A stretch of DNA of 10,079 bases from Nitrospirota bacterium (GCA_015233485.1 JADFXO010000125.1:1-10079), one strand, 5' to 3'; positions 1 to 6,003 are shown, counted from the first letter of the stretch. Notes: a model not told the origin generated them from the letters alone. Program-made: numbers and translations.

Positions 1-1
1 T

Positions 2-1150
2 ATGCTGGCGGCGGTGGCCGTGTTCCCTGCGATACTTGCAGCGCACGGCGTCCCGGAAGGGGCGGCGCCTTACGAGAAGTCAAGAAGGTGTTCTGCGTGC
101 CACCCTGCGGTGTATAAGGAGTGGGAGAGTTCGATTCATGCCATATCTTCCGTACACAAAGACGCCGCGCACAGGGCAATGTATGGGGCGTTTCTTGACG
201 ATATGAAAGCTGCGGGGAAAGAGGGCAGCTATCACTGCGCGACATGCCACATGCCAATGGCAGATAATGTCAAAGAACTCATGGACGGGACGGACAAACC
301 GAACGAGAACCTCTGGAGAGAGGACGAGGGCGTTGGATGCGCATTTTGCCACCGTGTTGAGACGGTAGTGGAGGGGAAAAACAGAAATAGCTTTACAATC
401 AATAAAGATGGCGCGTACATCTCATCGAATCCATCTGAGAAGGCGCCTCACGGCGTTGGGGTAAGCCAGCTGTTTGCAAGCGGTGAAATCTGTATGGGCT
501 GCCACAGCCACATGAATAATCAGGACGGCGTTGCGATATGTTCAATGAAAGAGGAAGGCCGGGGCAATTGTATCGCCTGCCATATGGAGAGAAAGGAAGG
601 GCCGCCCTCAACTGAATCAGCAAAGACCACCCACGCCTCACACGAGATGGCAGGCGGCCACAGTCTTGTGATGCTGTGCAGGGCAGTCAGTGTCAACGTT
701 AAAATCAACAAAACAGACAATGGCAATACCATTGACATAGAAATCACAAACAAGACATCTCACGACTTTCCTTCGACAATGCCGATGCGCATGGCGTACT
801 TAAAGGTGGCGGCTTACGACGACGGCAAGAAGGCCGTCTTCAGAAATTATGAGGTAAATCCAATGGAAGACAAGAAGGCCGTATTTATGAAGTCCTTCAA
901 AGGCGGAGGCGAAGTTGGCGTACCGGCATGGAAGGCGCAAGAGATTGCATTGGACACAAGGCTGAAAAGCGCCGAGACGCGTACATTTTCTTATCCAATC
1001 CCAAACGGCGGCGTTAAATCTGTCTCGGTGGAGATAATCTACCGCCTTTTTCCATCTCAGGCGTTAGAAAAATACCGTGCCCTGAAAGATGCCGGCGATA
1101 AGTCGATAGATACAAACTTTACGTTGTATAAGAAGGATTTTCCTTTTTAA
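2..1150 (+). CDS. Five-haem c-type cytochrome, cytochrome c554-like (N-terminus possibly cut by window edge)
   Basis: This is an exported multihaem electron carrier or oxidoreductase subunit, expected in the periplasm. Five CXXCH haem-attachment motifs are visible: CSACH (residues 30-34), CATCH (79-83), CAFCH (113-117), CMGCH (164-168) and CIACH (190-194). The context EGVGCAFCHRV around the third is typical of the cytochrome c554/multihaem family. Extra histidines (for example residues 46, 56, 150, 220) could be distal ligands. After residue 225 the haem motifs stop and a beta-rich region follows, with a NKTSHDFPS segment resembling the N-x-x-G-H-x-x-P-T-G motif of beta-sandwich tails in such cytochromes. 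The N-terminus MLAAVAVFPAILAA looks like the hydrophobic core of a signal peptide but lacks a basic n-region. The ATG falls on base 2, so the true start may lie before the window. Its redox partner cannot be told. It precedes a sulfur-relay gene trio on the same strand. Confidence 0.85.
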   Translation: MLAAVAVFPAILAAHGVPEGAAPYEKSRRCSACHPAVYKEWESSIHAISSVHKDAAHRAMYGAFLDDMKAAGKEGSYHCATCHMPMADNVKELMDGTDKPNENLWREDEGVGCAFCHRVETVVEGKNRNSFTINKDGAYISSNPSEKAPHGVGVSQLFASGEICMGCHSHMNNQDGVAICSMKEEGRGNCIACHMERKEGPPSTESAKTTHASHEMAGGHSLVMLCRAVSVNVKINKTDNGNTIDIEITNKTSHDFPSTMPMRMAYLKVAAYDDGKKAVFRNYEVNPMEDKKAVFMKSFKGGGEVGVPAWKAQEIALDTRLKSAETRTFSYPIPNGGVKSVSVEIIYRLFPSQALEKYRALKDAGDKSIDTNFTLYKKDFPF

Positions 1151-1155
1151 AATAA

Positions 1156-1210
1156 CCATCTTCTAAAATGGCTGTGCCAGAACAATAGAGAATAAGCCAG
1201 AATAAGATGG
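1156..1210 (+). other. Nested inverted repeat in the spacer between cytochrome and dsrE-like gene
   Basis: The outer arms CCATCTT (1156-1162) and AAGATGG (1204-1210) are perfectly complementary. Nested inside are TGGCT (1169-1173) and AGCCA (1195-1199), giving a two-tier hairpin with a 6/4 internal loop and a 21-nt apical loop. No U-run follows, so it is not a standard terminator. It could be a processing or attenuation structure that sets different levels for the cytochrome and the downstream sulfur-relay genes. No promoter was recognised in this 90-nt spacer. Confidence 0.4.
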
Positions 1211-1240
1211 CTAATAACACTAAAACAGGAGGGTTGAACA

Positions 1241-1537
1241 ATGACAATCGGGTTTTTGATAACAAGAGACGGTTATAAAGATGACATAATCGGCCTGACA
1301 AAGGCAGCCGTCAAAAAAGGGTTAAACGTTATCCTTTTTATGATGGACGACGGCACGAGGCATTCTCAGGACAAGGACATCGTGGCGCTGATGAGTTTAA
1401 ACGGCGTGACGATGAGCCTCTGTGACCATAGCGCGAAGCTTAGGAACGTCACCGAAATCCCTAAGGGTTGCGCTGCTGGAAGCCAATACCAAAACTCCGT
1501 TATGAATCAGGACGCCGACAAGGTAATCCTAATATAA
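1241..1537 (+). CDS. Small DsrE-superfamily sulfur-relay-like protein
   Basis: A 98-residue cytoplasmic protein with the DsrE/TusD-like fold pattern. It has an N-terminal beta strand (TIGFLITRD), a helix (GLTKAAVKKG), a second strand (NVILFMMDDGTR), then a loop with Cys61 in LCDHSAKLR. A second cysteine is at 77, and the final strand ADKVILI resembles the closing strand seen in the family. In DsrE/TusD proteins a conserved cysteine carries persulfide sulfur. Cys61 is the best candidate here, by position. The protein is somewhat shorter than typical family members (about 115-130 aa). The start is supported by AGGAGGG at 1227-1233. It is the first of three small genes with 21-nt spacers, recalling the dsrEFH/tusDCB order. 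A role in sulfur trafficking is inferred; sulfur transfer is not shown by sequence alone. Confidence 0.72.
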   Translation: MTIGFLITRDGYKDDIIGLTKAAVKKGLNVILFMMDDGTRHSQDKDIVALMSLNGVTMSLCDHSAKLRNVTEIPKGCAAGSQYQNSVMNQDADKVILI

Positions 1538-1558
1538 CACAAAGCTAAGGAGAACTAT

Positions 1559-1831
1559 ATGCCGAAAAAGATAGCAGTGCTGGTAAGAGACAGGCAGGGT
1601 GAGGCCCTCAGAATGAGCGTTGGCATAACCGTTATGGACGACATCATAGACGTATTCATTCTGGACAAGAAAATAGAGTCTGGCGAGGAAAACGACATGA
1701 ACCTCGACATGATAAAGGAAATGGAATTGGCGTTGTGCACGAATATCAGGGATTACGAGGGAATCGGGTATTGCTCCACCGAAGACATCGCCAAAAAACT
1801 CCTCGACTACGACAACATCCTTGCCTATTAG
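1559..1831 (+). CDS. Small DsrE/DsrF-like protein, second of the trio
   Basis: A 90-residue protein starting MPKKIAVLVRDRQGEALRM and continuing to a VDVFIL-type strand (here IDVFILDKKI, residues 30-39), which is characteristic of DsrE/DsrF-like proteins in which an N-terminal strand and a helix bearing a G-E-A-L-R-M segment precede a short strand. Cysteines are at 60 (LALCTNI) and 72 (GYCSTED), and the terminal strand is NILAY. In TusBCD/DsrEFH the middle subunit forms part of a heterohexamer that hands sulfur on. Whether this protein assembles with its neighbours is inference from order and spacing. The start has AAGGAGA 8 nt upstream. It is shorter than usual DsrF/TusC (about 115-130 aa). 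Confidence 0.68.
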   Translation: MPKKIAVLVRDRQGEALRMSVGITVMDDIIDVFILDKKIESGEENDMNLDMIKEMELALCTNIRDYEGIGYCSTEDIAKKLLDYDNILAY

Positions 1832-1852
1832 GGGAATCAAAAAGGAGGTAAC

Positions 1853-2023
1853 ATGACAAAAGTCTTATTTTTACTGAAGCAGGAACCGGACAAAACTGCT
1901 AAGACCATCATAGATGTGCAGAAGACACTCGCCGATGTGACGGTCATAGACATGAGAACCGATAAAGACTACGACAAGATAATCGGCGAGGCCGTCTCAA
2001 GCGATAAAATCATTACGTGGTAA
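1853..2023 (+). CDS. Minimal DsrH/TusB-like protein (56 aa)
   Basis: A very short gene with an excellent ribosome binding site (AAAGGAGGT at 1841-1849, 3 nt before the ATG). The product starts MTKVLFLLKQEP and ends SSDKIITW. The opening strand and the closing D-K-x-I-x-W resemble DsrH/TusB proteins, whose C-terminal strand ends in an aromatic residue. Full DsrH/TusB proteins have about 95-100 residues, so the middle of the domain appears to be missing, and there is no cysteine at all to carry a persulfide. It may be a structural partner rather than a sulfur carrier, or a reduced homologue of another DsrE-superfamily member. Its place directly after two DsrE/F-like genes supports the family call. 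Confidence 0.6.
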   Translation: MTKVLFLLKQEPDKTAKTIIDVQKTLADVTVIDMRTDKDYDKIIGEAVSSDKIITW

Positions 2024-2033
2024 TATAAATCAA

Positions 2034-2068
2034 GAGGGGGCGTTTGTCTTAAACAGGACTACGCCCTC
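2034..2068 (+). terminator. Possible terminator hairpin after the sulfur-relay trio
   Basis: GGGCGT (2038-2043) pairs with ACGCCC (2061-2066) 11 nt after the last stop codon, and GTTT/AAAC can pair inside the loop. The downstream sequence is not U-rich, so factor-independent termination is uncertain. It could instead protect the 3' end. Confidence 0.35.
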
Positions 2069-2124
2069 AAGCCTCCGTCTGACTCCAGTTGTTTCTATCG
2101 GCATTTTTGGGACTAAAATATTTC

Positions 2125-2153
2125 TTGCATTTTATTATTATTTATAGTATGAT
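2125..2153 (+). promoter_or_regulatory. Sigma70-type promoter for the HU gene
   Basis: TTGCAT (2125-2130) and TATGAT (2148-2153) are separated by exactly 17 nt and lie in an AT-rich stretch. Each hexamer matches the consensus at most positions. The predicted start near 2160 leaves a leader of about 140 nt before the HU start codon. Confidence 0.55.
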
Positions 2154-2168
2154 TACCACGAAACGCGC

Positions 2169-2230
2169 CACCCTGTTGTCAGGACAGCGGCACTTATTGA
2201 GGCTGAGTTGAGACAAAGGGGCGCAGGGTG
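2169..2230 (+). promoter_or_regulatory. Structured 5' leader of the HU gene
   Basis: CACCCTG (2169-2175) is the exact reverse complement of CAGGGTG (2224-2230), and the adjoining TTGTC (2176-2180) pairs with GACAA (2212-2216), giving about 12 bp with a one-sided internal loop. A competing small hairpin CCTG-TTGT-CAGG (2172-2183) would use the same 5' bases. Further down, CCTAA-ATATA-TTAGG (2253-2267) forms a weak stem. Mutually exclusive structures in a 140-nt leader suggest post-transcriptional control. No known riboswitch class was recognised. Confidence 0.4.
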
Positions 2231-2303
2231 TAGAGCTGTTTGGCTTATTAGGCCTAAATATATTAGGTTTGTAATTCGGGTTAACTTTGGGAGGTAGGAA
2301 TAT

Positions 2304-2582
2304 ATGAGTAAAGTAGAACTGATAGAGAAGGTGGCAAAAGATGCAAACTTGTCGAAAGCAGACGCCGGCAGGGCGCTTGACGCGGCTATTGCGGCCATCA
2401 TTGACACATTGAAACACGGTCAGAAACTGACCCTCGTAGGGTTCGGTACGTTTTCAGTTTCGTTGAGGAAAGCAAGAGATGGCCGTAACCCCAGAACGGG
2501 CGACGTAATCAAGATACCTGCGGCCAGCGTTCCTAAGTTTGTCCCAGGCATGGCATTTAAGGAAGCGGTAAATAAAAAATAG
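2304..2582 (+). CDS. HU-family histone-like DNA-binding protein
   Basis: A nucleoid-associated protein that binds and bends DNA as a dimer. The 92-residue length is normal for the family. It has the helical dimerisation part (residues 1-40), the GFGTF turn (46-50), the beta-arm with the conserved R-N-P tip (61-63, in GRNPRTGDVIKIPA; the proline intercalates in DNA in the family), and the closing PKFVPGMAFKEAVN helix. The ribosome site GGGAGGT (2289-2295) sits 8 nt before the ATG. HU rather than IHF is suggested by overall resemblance; IHF subunits are usually slightly longer and differ at the ends. It has its own promoter and a long structured leader. The next gene starts only 19 nt downstream and may be co-transcribed. 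Confidence 0.95.
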   Translation: MSKVELIEKVAKDANLSKADAGRALDAAIAAIIDTLKHGQKLTLVGFGTFSVSLRKARDGRNPRTGDVIKIPAASVPKFVPGMAFKEAVNKK

Positions 2583-2601
2583 TCTGTCTAAGTGAATCAT
2601 A

Positions 2602-3378
2602 TTGGTAAATTATAGGCTTCTGTTTGCGTGTTTAGTGTTGGCGCTGTCTATGCACAGCCGGGCGTTCGCTGTGGACGGCGCTGCGCCGCCAGACAGCGTG
2701 GACGGCGGTAGGCCGGAAACTGTAGTAATTAAACCGGGCAGCCGCAGCACACTTGAGAATGACCTGTTCAAGTCGGGCGGTTTTATTGCGGATAAGCTGA
2801 AGGTTTACGGAAAGATTGTGGCTGCCCCTGCGCCAGGCTCCGAACGTCTCCTCTTTGGCAAAAATGACTATGTCTATGTGAATATCAGCCAGGATTACGC
2901 AGACCAATTCACAGATTACTTCATCGTCGAGATAGGTGATACGGTCAAACATCCAAAGACCGGAAAAAATATGGGGAAGCTAATCACAATTATTGGGCAG
3001 CTGCGGTTAATAGGCCAGGAGGCCGGTTATAAAAAGGCAATCATCACGGAATCTACCAGAGAGATAGCCCTCAAGCAGCCGATTATACCCTCTTATGTCT
3101 TCCAGCGCCCGGAAGACAGCGACACTCTCAAGCCCGGCATCAACGGTTTGATAATGAAAGTCCTGCCGATGCATTTACTAGGCGCCCAGTACCAAATCCT
3201 CTATGTTGACAAGGGCACCGACGACGGCCTAAAGTCCGGCGATATGTTTACGGTCATGTCAACGACAAAACCCATATCGCCTGTTGGAAGGATAAAAATA
3301 CTCTCTACACAGAAAAATACCGCAACGGCATATGTCATTGAGTCCAAGACATCGATTTTCGTAGGTGATACCTTTTAG
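2602..3378 (+). CDS. Exported beta-rich protein of unknown function (FlgT-C/LysM-associated repeat type)
   Basis: The start is a TTG: an in-frame TGA lies two codons upstream, no nearby ATG or GTG preserves the signal peptide, and the ribosome site is weak, so low translation is likely. Residues 1-23 form a clear Sec signal peptide ending AFA, with cleavage before VDG. The mature 235-aa protein has two related halves. Around 85-140 is NDYVYVNI...PKTGKNMGKL..IGQLRLIG. Around 195-258 is QILYVDKGTDDGLKSGDMF...PVGRIKILSTQKNTATAYVIES.....VGD. This dyad of a D-x-G-x-x-D-G-hx-x-G-D strand followed by G-x-h-x-h-L-x-T-x-x-x-x-A-T-A is known from FlgT C-terminal domains and from LysM-containing envelope proteins. 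No LysM motif is seen here. Periplasmic location is inferred; the function is unknown. The TAG stop is inside a dispersed repeat (3374-3400). Confidence 0.75.
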   Translation: MVNYRLLFACLVLALSMHSRAFAVDGAAPPDSVDGGRPETVVIKPGSRSTLENDLFKSGGFIADKLKVYGKIVAAPAPGSERLLFGKNDYVYVNISQDYADQFTDYFIVEIGDTVKHPKTGKNMGKLITIIGQLRLIGQEAGYKKAIITESTREIALKQPIIPSYVFQRPEDSDTLKPGINGLIMKVLPMHLLGAQYQILYVDKGTDDGLKSGDMFTVMSTTKPISPVGRIKILSTQKNTATAYVIESKTSIFVGDTF

Positions 3379-3400
3379 CCGGAGTACCGAAGCCGCCAAC
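3374..3400 (+). repeat. 3'-end repeat block A, copy 1
   Basis: A 27-nt block beginning TTTAGCCGGAGTACC and ending GAAGCCGCCAAC. It recurs on the opposite strand at 6030-6004 with a single mismatch (C/G at its 15th base). The TAG stop codon of the 2602-3378 gene lies inside it (bases 3-5 of the block). It abuts a GC-rich hairpin. In both copies it sits at the 3' end of a gene in the sense direction. Confidence 0.8.
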
Positions 3401-3432
3401 GGGGGGATAATCCCCCTTCGTCTTTAATCCTT
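3401..3432 (+). terminator. Hairpin terminator, repeat block B, copy 1
   Basis: GGGGGA (3402-3407), loop TAA, TCCCCC (3411-3416), then the tail TTCGTCTTTAATCCTT. The tail matches the one after the hairpin at 5934-5954 (- strand) at 12 of 13 positions past the TTC. The U-run is short and interrupted, so termination may be partial, with read-through into the radical SAM gene. Confidence 0.6.
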
Positions 3433-3451
3433 ATGAGGAGGCAACTTAGAA

Positions 3452-4678
3452 ATGCCAGATAATCAGGACAAATACGATTTATCGTTTTTTGATATAACGG
3501 GCAATTGCAATTTGAGATGCCCGTTTTGTATAAACGACTGGTCGACGATACACGGCAATGTGCCGGTTAGCGAGAAAACGTTCGGGAAGATATTGACGCT
3601 CCTGCCGCTTTTAAATAGTTTTTACCTGTCCTGTTATTTCGAGCCAACAATTCATCCCGATTTCGTGTCAATAATTAAAATGATACCCGATGAGCACAGG
3701 AAGAAGGTCTTGTTTACGACGAATTTATCGAAAAAACTCTCGGACGATGTAATAGAAGGGTTGAGCAACAGCGGCTTTAACTACATAAATATATCATTGG
3801 ATTCTTTAAATCCCCAGGTATTTGAGAGCCTGCGCAGGGGGGCGCGGTTTGATGTGTTCTATGATAACCTCAGATGCCTGACAGAGGCCTTTTCAGCAAA
3901 CCCCAACGCCCCTCCACTTAGGTACATAACCATTCTGAACAGGCACAATGTAGACGAAATACCCAAATTGATAGAGGACTGCGCGGTTAATTATCTGTCT
4001 ACAATGAATGAACTAAGGATATTTGTCCCGATGCCGCACATCGGCAAGGACTGGATAAAAGACAATGAAATAACGGAAGACAGGCGCAACACCCTATGGG
4101 AGACCCTGTACGAATTTCCTCATAAGTGGATGTATGTCGATTACGGCAAAAAAACTGAATACGACGAATTTTTCGATTCATTGGAAGACCCTAAGAAAAA
4201 AAAGATTTACTTCCTTCCGCCTTTTACAGGACTAAGAATTTCTTCGGAAGGCATCGTGGAACTCACCCACATGGGCATCGAATCAAAGTACGACATAAAC
4301 AAAATGGATGACCCCTATAGCGTATTTAAAGAGATATTGTCGCTCCACCACCTTGATGTGGAAAGGGCTGGGGAGATCAAGAATCTTCACAATGTAATAA
4401 GCGATAAAAATGCCGCCATCCGTGAAAGGGACGATTCCATCTGCAATCTGACGAACGAGAGAAACGCCCTTACCGAAGAAAAACACATGTTGACTGACGA
4501 AAAAGACGGCCTTACAGATGAACTTGGCATGATTAAGGCGACATATTCCTATATGCTTTTGCAAAAAGACATGGCAGGCGTATGGAGAAAAATCAGGCAC
4601 TCGGCAGGGAAACTCCTCTTTAAGAATAACCCTGAACTAAAGAACCGCATAAAGAACACTCTACGAATCGGCAAGTGA
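3452..4678 (+). CDS. Radical SAM protein with C-terminal heptad-repeat coiled coil
   Basis: An iron-sulfur enzyme of the radical SAM superfamily. Residues 19-26 (CNLRCPFC) are the C-x3-C-x2-C cluster site. The YFEPTIHPDF stretch matches the region after the GGE-type SAM motif, FTTNLSKKL resembles the T-N-G strand, and ISLDSLNPQVFESLRRG is a classic barrel motif. No SPASM-type cysteine cluster is evident near residues 265-280. Residues about 302-360 form a charged coiled coil whose last part is four near-perfect heptads (L-T-N/E/D-E-x-x-x, residues 333-360). A basic tail follows (VWRKIRHSAGKLLFKNN). The substrate is unknown. The ATG follows GAGGAGG with a roughly 10-nt gap. The TGA stop overlaps the next gene's GTG start in GTGA, implying translational coupling to the glycosyltransferase and a shared job, perhaps a surface polysaccharide or protein modification. 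Confidence 0.85.
   Translation: MPDNQDKYDLSFFDITGNCNLRCPFCINDWSTIHGNVPVSEKTFGKILTLLPLLNSFYLSCYFEPTIHPDFVSIIKMIPDEHRKKVLFTTNLSKKLSDDVIEGLSNSGFNYINISLDSLNPQVFESLRRGARFDVFYDNLRCLTEAFSANPNAPPLRYITILNRHNVDEIPKLIEDCAVNYLSTMNELRIFVPMPHIGKDWIKDNEITEDRRNTLWETLYEFPHKWMYVDYGKKTEYDEFFDSLEDPKKKKIYFLPPFTGLRISSEGIVELTHMGIESKYDINKMDDPYSVFKEILSLHHLDVERAGEIKNLHNVISDKNAAIRERDDSICNLTNERNALTEEKHMLTDEKDGLTDELGMIKATYSYMLLQKDMAGVWRKIRHSAGKLLFKNNPELKNRIKNTLRIGK
4448..4531 (+). repeat. Four tandem 21-nt coding repeats (heptads) in the radical SAM gene
   Basis: Four consecutive 7-residue units, LTNERNA, LTEEKHM, LTDEKDG and LTDELGM, are encoded here. Each opens with Leu-Thr and carries Glu at position 4. The DNA of the units is diverged at synonymous sites, so the repeat is maintained at protein level (coiled coil) rather than being a recent slippage expansion. 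Confidence 0.75.
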
Positions 4679-5457
4679 AAAACCCCGTGCGAGTTTCGTT
4701 CATTATCCCGAATTGGAACCATAAGCAGCTCCTCCACGAGTGTATCACATCTATAAAGGCATTAACGGGGGATTTTGAAAAGGAGATAATCGTTATAGAT
4801 AATGCCTCAGAGGACGGCAGCGCGGCATTTGTCAAAGACGCTCACCCCGATGTGATTTGCCATTGCAGCCAGAGCAATGTTGGTTACGCAATGGCGACCA
4901 ACCTTGGGGTGTCGCTGTCAGGCGGACAGATGATTTTTCTTTTAAACAATGACGTAAGACTCTTCCCAGACTGTCTGCAGGGGCTGTATAACTGCCTGAA
5001 AGACAACCAGCGTGCAGGTGCCGCTGCCCCGCTTTTGTACTATCCGGATGGTGGATTTCAGATATCATGCCGGCGTTTCCCATCGCCAGCGGCATTGATT
5101 TTGGAGCAATTTGGCGTGTTGCGGCTTGGGCGGTTCAGGAAATGGAAGCTGACACAAGAGGAGCATCACTGCCTGTGTGAAGTGCCTCAGCCTATGGCCT
5201 CGGCGCTTCTTATCAAAAGGGAATGCTGGGATGAGGTTGGCGCATTAGATGAGGGCTTTCCTATCTTTTTTAACGATGTCGACTGGTGTTACCGGCTGTA
5301 CAAGGATACAAAATTTACGATTGCCCTCTGCCATGCCGCAAGGGCAATTCACCACGAAGGCGTATCAGTAAACCGCCTTGGATTCAGGAAGAAGATAAAC
5401 TTTTACAAAGGCCTTTTCGATTTTTATAAAAAACACTACCTCATAAAACAGAATTAG
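4675..5457 (+). CDS. Family 2 glycosyltransferase (WbbL/rhamnosyltransferase-like)
   Basis: A 260-aa GT-A fold inverting glycosyltransferase, expected on the cytoplasmic face of the membrane, transferring a sugar from a nucleotide donor to a lipid-linked or protein acceptor. Visible motifs: VSFIIPNWNHKQLL at the first strand, VIDNASEDGS (residues 40-49) for nucleotide binding, SNVGYAMATNLG (67-78), LLNNDV (89-94) in the DxD metal-site position, and PMASALLIKRECWDEVGALDEGF followed by FFNDVDWCYRL (198-208) near the catalytic acid. This last motif is often F-x-E-D-x-D; here Asn replaces Glu, a variant also common in the family. The GTG start overlaps the stop of the radical SAM gene by 4 nt. 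The sugar and the acceptor cannot be read from sequence. The length is close to the single-domain members of the group. Confidence 0.9.
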   Translation: MKNPVRVSFIIPNWNHKQLLHECITSIKALTGDFEKEIIVIDNASEDGSAAFVKDAHPDVICHCSQSNVGYAMATNLGVSLSGGQMIFLLNNDVRLFPDCLQGLYNCLKDNQRAGAAAPLLYYPDGGFQISCRRFPSPAALILEQFGVLRLGRFRKWKLTQEEHHCLCEVPQPMASALLIKRECWDEVGALDEGFPIFFNDVDWCYRLYKDTKFTIALCHAARAIHHEGVSVNRLGFRKKINFYKGLFDFYKKHYLIKQN

Positions 5458-5487
5458 TGGAAAGAAAGGACAGTATTCGATTATAAT
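5458..5487 (+). promoter_or_regulatory. Candidate promoter of the cyclic-nucleotide-binding gene
   Basis: A perfect TATAAT (5482-5487) is preceded by TGGAAA (5458-5463, 4 of 6 consensus) with 18-nt spacing. It lies just after the glycosyltransferase stop, with a likely transcript start near 5494. The downstream gene has a separate ribosome site GGAGG (5515-5519). Confidence 0.45.
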
Positions 5488-5524
5488 TTATTAAAAGGTA
5501 TTTCTTTACTAACCGGAGGCAGCG

Positions 5525-5920
5525 ATGAAAAAGATAGCGGTAACCGAGACATATGAAGACGGGCAGTCGATAATAAAAGAAGGTACGCACGGCGAAGGCA
5601 CCTATGTGATAATGTCCGGGCAGGTGGCTATAAAGGTCAAAATTGACAATGTGGTCATAACGATAACAGAGTTGGAAAAGGGGGACATCTTCGGGCACAT
5701 GAGTTTAATTGACAGACAGCCGCGTTCCGCGTCCGCTGTGGCCGTAGGGCAAGTGAAGGTGGGGCTTTTCGATAAGGACTATCTCGATTCCGAGATAAAC
5801 AAGACCTCCGAGGATTTTCGAATAATTCTCAGGGCACTGGTCGACAGACTTAGAAATACGACTACTAAATATACAAATCTCTGCATCAAACATTATAAGC
5901 TGACGGGCTCAATAGAATAA
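5525..5920 (+). CDS. Stand-alone cyclic-nucleotide-binding (CAP_ED) domain protein
   Basis: A 131-aa protein that is essentially one cNMP-binding beta-roll. Seen are EDGQSIIKEGTHGEGTYVIMSGQVAI (about 11-36), the EKGDIFGHMSL turn (51-61) and PRSASAVAV (66-74), which correspond to the phosphate-binding cassette of the Crp/CAP family. The usual F-G-E glutamate that contacts the ribose is His58 here, while Arg67 that would contact the phosphate is kept, so cAMP/cGMP affinity may be altered or lost. C-terminal helix 95-125 (DFRIILRALVDRLRNTTT) could dimerise. No helix-turn-helix or enzymatic domain follows, so it is not a Crp-type regulator by itself; it may act through a partner. It ends against the convergent Usp operon. 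Confidence 0.85.
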   Translation: MKKIAVTETYEDGQSIIKEGTHGEGTYVIMSGQVAIKVKIDNVVITITELEKGDIFGHMSLIDRQPRSASAVAVGQVKVGLFDKDYLDSEINKTSEDFRIILRALVDRLRNTTTKYTNLCIKHYKLTGSIE

Positions 5921-5954
5921 AAGGATTAAAAACGAAGGGGGGTAACCCCCCTTC
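5921..5954 (-). terminator. Strong intrinsic terminator, repeat block B, copy 2
   Basis: On the - strand GAAGGGGGG (5954-5946), loop TTA, CCCCCCTTC (5942-5934) gives a perfect 9-bp stem followed by GTTTTTAATCCTT (5933-5921), a proper U-run. It terminates the convergent Usp operon. The stem is also transcribed 13 nt after the cyclic-nucleotide gene stop, but without a U-run on that strand. The hairpin and tail match those at 3401-3432. Confidence 0.8.
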
Positions 5955-6003
5955 ACCCCGTAATCACGCACACGTTTTATCTGTTGAATTTGAGCTGCCG
6001 CTC

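Noticed and set aside
80..753. Several - strand frames opposite the cytochrome
   Set aside because: Shadows of a strongly supported haem-protein gene; no ribosome sites or motifs.
4676..4678. TGA stop of the radical SAM gene as a selenocysteine codon
   Set aside because: The TGA overlaps the glycosyltransferase start in a GTGA junction, a standard coupled stop/start, and no useful extension follows.
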